A stretch of DNA of 49,232 nucleotides from Lachnospiraceae bacterium. Lineage in GTDB: Bacteria > Bacillota_A > Clostridia > Lachnospirales > Lachnospiraceae. Shown here piece by piece: positions 43,016 through 49,232 of this stretch. The DNA is taken from contig QXWX01000056.1 in NCBI GenBank assembly GCA_009911175.1, positions 1-49,232 of the forward strand, given 5' to 3'. A model generated the notes under the pieces. It was not told the origin of the DNA and did no database searches. It saw only the letters and a program-made list of their open reading frames with translations. How positions within the stretch are numbered: position 1 is the stretch's first letter; every line of letters begins with the position of its first letter. Made by a program: the position numbers and the translations under genes.

Positions 43016-43996
43016 TTATAGATTTTCATTGCGCATGCGGTATCTGGATTCTGCTTTTAAAAATTGCTCCATGATATCTGCCAGCGCAATGCTTTCCTGC
43101 GTGGTAATCCATTCTTTCGCTTGATGTCCCTTTATCCTGCTGAGGAAATGCTTCAACTCATATTGAAGTCCGTTTCCCACGAAGGGATAATCGTAGGACT
43201 CATATTGATCAGGGTCTTCATACCGTACTTCGAAATGTGTGGTAAGCCACCAGGGGGCTCTGACCAGAATGTACCCATGTGTTCCTGACAGGATCAGTTC
43301 TCCTTCTGATTTCACACCCAGACCGGATTTTACCAGCCCCATCCGGGTGCCGTCCTTATATTGGAAACTGGTTTTGGTAAAAAGATCAATTCCGCATGCA
43401 TTGCGTTGCACAGCAAAGTGTATGTTTTCATAATCACAACCGGCTATTTTCAGTACGGCAAAACAGCCGTAGGTTCCAAGCTCTGTCATGCTGCCGCCAA
43501 ATTCTCTGTCTGCCAGTTCACGCATCCCCGGATCAGCAAGCTTAGTAAAGCATGCTTCTACATCCCTGATCTCACCAATCCGTTTTTCCTTTATCAGCTT
43601 CAACAGGGCCTGGAATCCCGGGCAATACGCTGTTTTTACCGCTTCCATGAGAATCAGGTGCCTTTCCTCAGCAAGTAAAAATAATTCTTCCGCTTCCTGT
43701 TTTTTCAGAACCATCGGTTTTTCGCACAGCACATGCTTTCCGTGGTTTAAAAGCCATCTGATATAAGCGCCATGAAAAGCAGTTGGCGATGCGATGTACG
43801 CGGCATCGATCTGTTTTATAAATTCGTCCCGGTCATCTGTCCCTGTCTGCAGTCCATAGTCAGACGCATAGGCCTGTGCACTGTTCTGATGGGGATTATA
43901 GACCGCATTCAGTCTGACATCCAGCCCCTGCCATCCATCCCGGGCAAAACGCCGCGCAATTCTTCCTGTCCCGATGATTCCCAAACGAACGCTCAT
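43016..43996 (-). CDS. Gfo/Idh/MocA-family oxidoreductase
   Basis: This 326-residue protein has the N-terminal NAD(P)-binding IIGTGRIA (7-14) and the CEKP segment (91-94) with the catalytic lysine, followed by the C-terminal substrate domain (TELGTYGC, TRMGLVKSGLGV, WWLTTHFEVRYEDPDQYESY). It is a close relative of the second half of the neighbouring fusion protein. Many corresponding segments match, such as SGTHGYILVRAPWWLTTHFE against STGYILAESPWWLTKKYK. It starts four bases inside that gene (ATGA). It probably reduces or oxidises a sugar or polyol used to make a CDP-linked donor. Confidence 0.88.
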   Translation of the reverse strand: MSVRLGIIGTGRIARRFARDGWQGLDVRLNAVYNPHQNSAQAYASDYGLQTGTDDRDEFIKQIDAAYIASPTAFHGAYIRWLLNHGKHVLCEKPMVLKKQEAEELFLLAEERHLILMEAVKTAYCPGFQALLKLIKEKRIGEIRDVEACFTKLADPGMRELADREFGGSMTELGTYGCFAVLKIAGCDYENIHFAVQRNACGIDLFTKTSFQYKDGTRMGLVKSGLGVKSEGELILSGTHGYILVRAPWWLTTHFEVRYEDPDQYESYDYPFVGNGLQYELKHFLSRIKGHQAKEWITTQESIALADIMEQFLKAESRYRMRNENL

Positions 43997-45342
43997 ACGG
44001 ATTCCCTTTTCAGTCTTTTAAGGATAAACATTTCCGTTATTTCTGACATGGCCATGATCTCATTCTGGGTAAGCAGATACTTATTTTTGCCGATTTTATT
44101 AATCTGGGCTGCAAATTCGCCCATTTCATACCGAAGTCCATCCCCCTGGAACTTGGGTTCAAATATCTCCACTTTATTGGGATCTTCATAACGTAGCTTA
44201 TATTTTTTTGTGAGCCACCATGGCGATTCTGCCAGAATATAGCCCGTGCTTCCAGATATCACCAATTGGCCTTCTGTTTTTACACCTACACCGCATTTCG
44301 CCGTGGCCATTCCCTGGTCGTAAACCAGGTCAATCTTTGTATACAGATCCAGTCCGTCGTCTCTGTAAATACTGTGAAACTTTACTTCTTTATAATCAGT
44401 CCCAAAAAGCTTGAAGATTGGGAGCAGGGTGTAGGCTGCATATTCCAGAAACGCGCCGCCATATCTGGCGTCCGTACATTCCCTTGCGTGAGGATCGGCC
44501 AGCCGGGTGAAGCATGCTTCAATATCCCGTATCTCTCCGATCTGTCCGCTCCGCGCAGTATTGATCAATTGCTGAAATCCCGGACAGTACGCGGTCTTAA
44601 TCCCTTCCAAAATAACCACATCATGTTTTTCCGCCTGCAGAAAAAGCTCCGAGACATCCCGCTTGTTTAAGGCAATCGGATTTTCGCATAAAACATGCTT
44701 TCCGGCATTTACTGCTTTTCTGGCATATTCATAATGGGTTTCATTTGGGGACGCAATATATACGGCATCAATCCCTTTTAGAAATTTTTCATAATCGTCT
44801 GTCCATACCGGAAGGCCATGTTTTTTTCCAAATGAGCTTCCGCTGCCTGATTCTGGATTAAATGCCCGGATGATATTCAGTCCGGATACATATTTTTCCT
44901 CAGCCATAAATCTTGCGGCAATTCTTCCGGTTCCAACAATCCCAACCTTTACAATCTGAAAGTGGCTGGTGCGGAGCAGTGTGGAAGAAATATCCGGTGT
45001 CCTCTCCAGATAGATGACTTTGCAGAGTGTATTCAGATAATCAAAGGTTCCAACCCAGTCACTTCCGACCGTAAAGATATCAATATCATACTTTTGGATA
45101 TCCTCGATTTTCTGGCCTGCATGATCTTCAATGATGATCTCATCCGCCAATCCCGTTTTGCGCACATTTTCAATACGCTCCAGACAGGAATCCACTACAT
45201 TGATTTTTCCCCGTGCTTCATCAAAATGCTCTGTGGTCACCCCAACAATCAGATAGTCACCCAGCTTTTTGGCCCGTTCCAGCAGGTTCACATGCCCCTG
45301 GTGGAACAGATCAAATGTCCCATAGGTAATTACTTTTGTCAT
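43993..45342 (-). CDS. Glycerol-3-phosphate cytidylyltransferase-like/Gfo-Idh-MocA oxidoreductase fusion
   Basis: Residues 1-130 of this 449-residue protein are a TagD-like cytidylyltransferase: YGTFDLFHQGHVNLL (7-21, HxGH at 14-17), GSDW (93-96) and RTPDISSTLLR (114-124). Residues 131-449 are a Gfo/Idh/MocA oxidoreductase with GIVGTGRIAA (134-143). The expected catalytic EKP is ENP (220-222), so the lysine is missing, unlike in the next gene. I infer that it makes a CDP-activated polyol or sugar, with the separate Gfo enzyme possibly supplying the redox activity. CDP-ribitol synthesis uses a comparable pairing of cytidylyltransferase and reductase (TarI and TarJ, fused in some species), but with unrelated domains. 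Confidence 0.85.
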   Translation of the reverse strand: MTKVITYGTFDLFHQGHVNLLERAKKLGDYLIVGVTTEHFDEARGKINVVDSCLERIENVRKTGLADEIIIEDHAGQKIEDIQKYDIDIFTVGSDWVGTFDYLNTLCKVIYLERTPDISSTLLRTSHFQIVKVGIVGTGRIAARFMAEEKYVSGLNIIRAFNPESGSGSSFGKKHGLPVWTDDYEKFLKGIDAVYIASPNETHYEYARKAVNAGKHVLCENPIALNKRDVSELFLQAEKHDVVILEGIKTAYCPGFQQLINTARSGQIGEIRDIEACFTRLADPHARECTDARYGGAFLEYAAYTLLPIFKLFGTDYKEVKFHSIYRDDGLDLYTKIDLVYDQGMATAKCGVGVKTEGQLVISGSTGYILAESPWWLTKKYKLRYEDPNKVEIFEPKFQGDGLRYEMGEFAAQINKIGKNKYLLTQNEIMAMSEITEMFILKRLKRESV

Positions 45343-46313
45343 GGCGATATCTCCGTTGTTTCTATGGAATCGTTACATTTTGCTGTTATCTCTGGCGCTG
45401 AATCCCCTTGTTCTGTTTCTTTTCCGATATCCATGGCGCGCATACTGAAAATTTTATCTTCCCAAGTTTTCCGTGTATATTCTCCAAAGTTTTCAACCAA
45501 CGCATTGATGTATCTTTGCTTTATATCTTCGGAACTTACGATCACCATATCTGCATTCCGGACACCTGGCGCAGTACAAAAGTCTAGTTCTTCCCGTTCC
45601 GCCATTAAGACACTCTCATAAAGAAACGGCGGAATATATACCAGTGTTTCCGCAACATTTTTGAGTTCCGGTGAATAGAATCTTGGATCTATACTGATTT
45701 CAGAATCCGTCTCATCATAAGGATTCTGAATAAAAACCGTATCCGGCCAGCGCTTCTGAAGATTGTAATTTTCGTAATGAGTCACCTGGACATGGGACGG
45801 CATTTCGTCCCCCTCATAGTGGTATCTGATGAAATCACCGTCCAGGCCACGGTCATAGTATGGAATTGGAACCACATAGATATCACAATCCTCATCACTT
45901 TGAGATGCCGACCAAAACCGCTCCATGGAATCCCACATGGACGCTTTATATGGCAGAAATACGACTTCCAACCGGTCAGGAATCTGTTCGTCTAGCAGTT
46001 TTCCGGCCTGTCTGATCTGTCCTGTAAGTTCTTTTATTAACTCATAGCGCTTCCCGGGATGCTTTAACACCTGGGTCATCTGATACAAACTTTCATGATA
46101 TTCTTCCAGCTTATGAACAAGTTCCGTTCCTTCTCCATAAATCATTTCCAGCTCATTTCCCATCGTGATTGCCGTTTCCTGGCAATCAGCAAGAAGCTGA
46201 CGGATCCCGTCCTCGTTCATATGGTTTGCGGTCAGATTTGCTTTTAAAACAATGTTTGCTTTATCTAACAAGTTTATCATTGTGAGCATTTGCTTTCTCA
46301 ATACACGGCTCAT
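45339..46313 (-). CDS. Half-length CDP-glycerol glycerophosphotransferase-like protein
   Basis: This 324-residue protein matches the N-terminal third of the protein at 30052: a helical part, then VFLPYKASMWDSMERFW (118-134), VVPIPYYDRG and IQNPYDE. It lacks the catalytic WRPHP and SDAYIGENSSS segments and ends in a low-complexity acidic tail (SAPEITAKCNDSIETTE). It may be a truncated gene, a regulatory half, or a subunit that binds the substrate for a partner. The start at 46313 (MSRVLRK) has AAGGAG at nine bases; an ATG three codons earlier overlaps the ribosome binding site. Its stop overlaps the fusion gene by four bases. Confidence 0.65.
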   Translation of the reverse strand: MSRVLRKQMLTMINLLDKANIVLKANLTANHMNEDGIRQLLADCQETAITMGNELEMIYGEGTELVHKLEEYHESLYQMTQVLKHPGKRYELIKELTGQIRQAGKLLDEQIPDRLEVVFLPYKASMWDSMERFWSASQSDEDCDIYVVPIPYYDRGLDGDFIRYHYEGDEMPSHVQVTHYENYNLQKRWPDTVFIQNPYDETDSEISIDPRFYSPELKNVAETLVYIPPFLYESVLMAEREELDFCTAPGVRNADMVIVSSEDIKQRYINALVENFGEYTRKTWEDKIFSMRAMDIGKETEQGDSAPEITAKCNDSIETTEISP

Positions 46314-46374
46314 ATCACCCATCTCCTTATTTCATCCGGTTTATTGCTGAAAACAAGCAAGATAAACGGATTCC

Positions 46375-48390
46375 TTATTCAGCCATCTTACGCAGGACAT
46401 GCTGGCGTATCCGCAGCAGCTCCAGATCATCAGGAAGAAGGGGGGAGAGCTGCATGATGACTGACATAGCCTGTATATATTGATTACTGTTTATCATGGT
46501 TCGCAGTGCTTCCTTCATCTGTTGCGCAAGCATTTGAAATTCATCCCCTGTATTTTGCGCCGGAGCTTCTGCCTTTGCCGATATCAGGCGGATAATTTCA
46601 CGGATAGTTCCTGTCATTGTTGGATAGAATCGGAGCGCCTTGCGGAATAAACTCACGGCTTCCGTAAATTCTAAAAGTTCCATTTTCTCCAATGCCTCCC
46701 ATACATAGAGGGCAAAACGGCAATCTTTTGGGAGAAGGATACGCCTTTCTCTGCCGAACATTTCATCATGGTATTGGATCTGATAGAAACGTAAGACATA
46801 TCCGCTGTATTCCTTCAAGGCAAGGAGCATTGCATCGCCTATAAGAAATCCCTGGATCAATTTTTTTTCATATAAAAGCTTTTTCAGCCAAAGACCATAT
46901 ATCGGGGCATCATGAACCAGCTTTTCCGCTGCGTCCGTTAACTTTTCTGATTCTTCTGGGGAGACTAAATCCTGAAGCTTCTTTGCGCATTGTTTCCATT
47001 CTTCCAGATCCATAACGCCTACAATCTCAGCGAGATCCATCTCCAGCAGGATTGCCTCCTTTACTGCCTGATTCTTCAGGTAAGCGGACTCCGTTGTTTC
47101 CACACACTGTACAAATAATTTCCTGCGCGCTTCCAATTCCAGGCCCTTCCCTTTAAGGACCGCCGTCTGTAGCTGTTGATAGGGGGAAGCTGCTGGAATG
47201 TGTTTCAGGATCTCACCAAATGATTCACAGGAATCCTTCCAGCTGTCAAAAATAGAGTAGTACCGCTGCATCCAAGTTTCGTCTTTCCAGGGAAGCCGCT
47301 CCATGAAGCGAATCGCCTGCTTCATATCCCCCAGCTTTATGGCGGATTCCGTGCAGTTGATCCAGATCTGATACAGCTTGGAAGGCAGCTTTATGGACTC
47401 CTCTGTCAGATCACCATAAGTCTGCTGTCTCCACAGTTCCGGATGCTCTTCCATATATATCAGGGTTTCTTCAAATTCTGCCCCGTAACGTAAAGTTTCC
47501 TCGTGAGCCTTGCGCCGGGTATAGATTGCAAGCAATGTCTCATAAATATTTAGACGAACCAACTCCCAGGGATGTTCCCGCTCCAAAATGAAAAGCGCTT
47601 CCTGCTCCGCTTTTTCATATTCTTTTTTTACACATAGAATGTACAGCAGGTTTGCCTGAAGCCATCCCTGGTAATATTTATCTTCATATTCCTTGCAGAG
47701 TTCTCGTCCCTTCCGGCAATATTCCTCTGCTTTTTCATAATTTTTAACAATGATATATTCTTGTGTGATCTGAATATAATTTTTTGTATAGGAAGGGCAT
47801 TCCTCAATATTGCGAAGCAGAAGAGGAATGTTTCGGAGTGGTTTTTCTGGCGTTCCATCTCCGGCATCCCTGATATATCCATAATGGTTTACATAGGAAT
47901 TAAAATATTTGCATGGCATGGTGCGCGGAACCAGTTCTTCATGAACCACATTCTGGAACGCCATTCCCGGTACGATACGGGCCATGCGGAATGCGTGGTA
48001 ATCGGTATACTGGATTCCGTCCCATTGTATATAATTCTTCTGTATATAGCAGGCGGAACCAAACCCCCGGTATTCCCCGGATAAAAAGAAATTCCGGATC
48101 TCCGTCACATCCTCAAACCATTCGTCATCGTCTATGTACATAAACCACTCGCCTTTTGCAGCCCATAGGCCTACATTTCTTGCTGCGGAAAAATTGTCGC
48201 ACCATGTAAATGGAAGAACCTTGTCTGTATAGCGGCTGGCAATTTCTTTTACTTTTTCATCTGTCCCGGTAAACACGATGATCAGTTCGCTGGGAACCTG
48301 CATGAGCAGCGGGCGCAGCGAATCCAGACATCTTTCCAGGGATGCAGCCCGGTTCGATGCGAGCAGGGAGATGCTAAGCTGTATATTCAT
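46375..48390 (-). CDS. Flagellin-linked GT2 glycosyltransferase with helical/TPR-like C-terminus, second copy
   Basis: This 671-residue paralogue of the protein at 16176 has the same start (MNIQLSISLLAS), DDDEW (87-91), and the same helical tail with TPR-like repeats (YIQITQEYIIVKNYEKAEEY and LEFTEAVSLFRKALRFYP). It lies directly after the second flagellin and its terminator, exactly as the first copy does after its flagellin. I infer that each copy glycosylates the flagellin beside it. Divergence in the tails could reflect different acceptors. AAGGGGG precedes the ATG. Confidence 0.86.
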   Translation of the reverse strand: MNIQLSISLLASNRAASLERCLDSLRPLLMQVPSELIIVFTGTDEKVKEIASRYTDKVLPFTWCDNFSAARNVGLWAAKGEWFMYIDDDEWFEDVTEIRNFFLSGEYRGFGSACYIQKNYIQWDGIQYTDYHAFRMARIVPGMAFQNVVHEELVPRTMPCKYFNSYVNHYGYIRDAGDGTPEKPLRNIPLLLRNIEECPSYTKNYIQITQEYIIVKNYEKAEEYCRKGRELCKEYEDKYYQGWLQANLLYILCVKKEYEKAEQEALFILEREHPWELVRLNIYETLLAIYTRRKAHEETLRYGAEFEETLIYMEEHPELWRQQTYGDLTEESIKLPSKLYQIWINCTESAIKLGDMKQAIRFMERLPWKDETWMQRYYSIFDSWKDSCESFGEILKHIPAASPYQQLQTAVLKGKGLELEARRKLFVQCVETTESAYLKNQAVKEAILLEMDLAEIVGVMDLEEWKQCAKKLQDLVSPEESEKLTDAAEKLVHDAPIYGLWLKKLLYEKKLIQGFLIGDAMLLALKEYSGYVLRFYQIQYHDEMFGRERRILLPKDCRFALYVWEALEKMELLEFTEAVSLFRKALRFYPTMTGTIREIIRLISAKAEAPAQNTGDEFQMLAQQMKEALRTMINSNQYIQAMSVIMQLSPLLPDDLELLRIRQHVLRKMAE

Positions 48391-48446
48391 AATGTCTTGC
48401 CCCCTTTACGTGTCAAGGCATGGAATTTCAGAAAAACAGGCGTTTT

Positions 48447-48480
48447 CTTTTATATACAGAAGCTATGCTGTATACAAAAG
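48447..48480. repeat. Hairpin between the second flagellin terminator and the glycosyltransferase
   Basis: CTTTTATATACAG (48447-48459) pairs with CTGTATACAAAAG (48468-48480) with one mismatch and an 8-base loop. It follows the flagellin terminator on the minus strand, in the leader of the glycosyltransferase gene. A tandem hairpin such as this could terminate further or process the mRNA. Confidence 0.4.
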
Positions 48481-48511
48481 AAAGCGCCCATCCAGTGGAC
48501 CGGCGCTCTCT
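48479..48511 (-). terminator. Terminator after the second flagellin gene
   Basis: AGAAAGCGCC (48479-48488) pairs with GGCGCTCTCT (48502-48511) with one mismatch, and the minus strand continues TTTCTTTTG. It is the counterpart of the stem at 18265 and shares the same AAAGCGCCCATCC core, so the two flagellin gene ends have a common origin. Confidence 0.75.
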
Positions 48512-48530
48512 GAAATTGTACCTGTAGTAA

Positions 48531-49232
48531 TTACTGTAATAACTGGAGAACTCCCTGCGGTACCTGGTTTGCCTGCGCAAGCATTGCCTGGGAAGCCTGA
48601 ACCAGGATGTTGTTCTTCGTGTATGCCATCATTTCCTTTGCCATATCTACGTCACGGATACGAGACTCAGCTGCGGACAGGTTCTCATGCTGAACACCCA
48701 GGTTGTTGATGGTGTGTTCCAGACGGTTCTGCAATGCACCGAATGTGGAACGCATGGAAGAAATCTTATCAATCGCAGTATTGATTAAACTGATTGCATT
48801 ACGAGCTGAGCTTGAGTTGCTAATACTCATTGTACCTGAAGCAATTCCGAGCGCAGTAGCACTTAATGCAGAGAAGCTAACCTTCAGCTGGTTATAGGTC
48901 GCCCCTGACTCACCAACATGAAGTGTAATTGATCCACCAGACTTAAACAGTGAAATTCCATTAAACTTGCTGGCTTTTCCGATTCTATCAATCTCGGAAC
49001 GCAGCTGGTTGATCTCCTTCTGCATCTCGGAACGGTTGGTAGTAGAGTAGGTTCCGTTCGCAGACTGTGTAGCCAGCTCCACCATACGATTCAGCATGGA
49101 GTGAACTTCTGTCAGAGCGCCTTCTGCTGTCTGTACAAGAGAAACACCGTCTTCTGCGTTCTTTTTCGCCATATCAAGACCTGTGATCTGAGCACGCATC
49201 TTTTCGGAAATAGCCAATCCAGCAGCGTCATC
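48531..49232 (-). CDS. Flagellin, 5' end outside the window
   Basis: The visible 233 residues start at DDAAGLAISEKM and continue through ALTEVHSMLNRMVELATQSA and a variable middle rich in Ser and Gly (about 75-130). They end with the same C-terminus as the other flagellin (AESRIRDVDMAKEMMAYTKN and QGVLQLLQ). The gene runs off the right edge; judged by the paralogue, about 40 residues and its leader are missing. It heads the right-hand run of glycan genes and is followed by its own terminator. The middle region is clearly different from that of the first flagellin. Confidence 0.95.
   Translation of the reverse strand, partial: DDAAGLAISEKMRAQITGLDMAKKNAEDGVSLVQTAEGALTEVHSMLNRMVELATQSANGTYSTTNRSEMQKEINQLRSEIDRIGKASKFNGISLFKSGGSITLHVGESGATYNQLKVSFSALSATALGIASGTMSISNSSSARNAISLINTAIDKISSMRSTFGALQNRLEHTINNLGVQHENLSAAESRIRDVDMAKEMMAYTKNNILVQASQAMLAQANQVPQGVLQLLQ

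Noticed and set aside
1..49232. CRISPR arrays, tRNA or rRNA genes, complete insertion sequences
   Set aside because: I found no regularly spaced repeats, no tRNA or rRNA signatures and no complete transposase with terminal repeats.

Overview
The window comes from a motile, low-to-moderate GC Clostridia, most likely a Lachnospiraceae. The signs are short flagellins, AGGAGG ribosome binding sites, and gene families such as the AAA-ATPase/PD-(D/E)XK proteins and an Rpn/PDDEXK transposase-like protein. It reads as a flagellin glycosylation island. Almost every gene is on the minus strand. I see no Wzx flippase, Wzy polymerase, membrane-bound priming transferase or signal peptide, so the sugars are most simply explained as being put on flagellin in the cytoplasm. 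I also see no pseudaminic or legionaminic acid genes and no Maf-type transferase, which are the usual flagellin glycan genes.

Region 1 (1-2,150): the left edge carries a leader nearly identical to that of the internal flagellin, so another flagellin gene probably begins about 90 bp outside the window. Next come a 27-codon remnant of an AAA-ATPase gene and an intact, different AAA/PD-(D/E)XK gene on the plus strand.

Region 2 (19,127 down to 2,149): a flagellin gene (18,318-19,127) heads a run of minus-strand genes. They are a TPR glycosyltransferase, two GT2 enzymes, a SPASM radical SAM enzyme, an epimerase-like SDR, CDP-glucose 4,6-dehydratase, a second radical SAM enzyme, a COG5610 HAD protein, a second SDR, UDP-galactopyranose mutase, a split transketolase and glucose-1-phosphate cytidylyltransferase. 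The expected intermediate is CDP-4-keto-6-deoxyglucose. There is no 3-dehydratase (RfbH), so the transketolase pair and the SDRs may lead to a branched sugar; this is inference.

Region 3 (19,128-22,431): the flagellin leader, with a CsrA-type hairpin, is followed by a bidirectional terminator, an Rpn/PDDEXK transposase-like gene, a plus-strand AAA-ATPase and a non-coding stretch with an inverted repeat.

Region 4 (49,232 down to 22,432): a second flagellin (5' end outside the window) heads a longer run. It holds a second TPR glycosyltransferase, a half-length CDP-glycerol glycerophosphotransferase-like protein, a cytidylyltransferase fused to a Gfo/Idh/MocA oxidoreductase, a separate Gfo/Idh/MocA enzyme, LicD, an orphan ParB-like protein and two sulfatase-fold/GT2 pairs. 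After these come a GT4, an FkbM methyltransferase, a full-length glycerophosphotransferase-like protein and another GT2. The run ends in a phosphonate module: metallophosphoesterase, SDR, nucleotidyltransferase, oxidoreductase, cytidylyltransferase-PEP mutase fusion and phosphonopyruvate decarboxylase. Genes from about 28,770 to 37,900 are visibly more AT-rich than their surroundings and look imported.

Taken together, each flagellin seems to have its own glycan kit. The left kit has CDP-sugar and galactofuranose chemistry; the right kit has CDP-polyol-like, phosphotransfer and phosphonate chemistry. Eight otherwise unrelated enzymes share a small Rossmann-like module, the most intriguing unexplained pattern here. 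All functions are read from motifs by eye and none was checked by database search.
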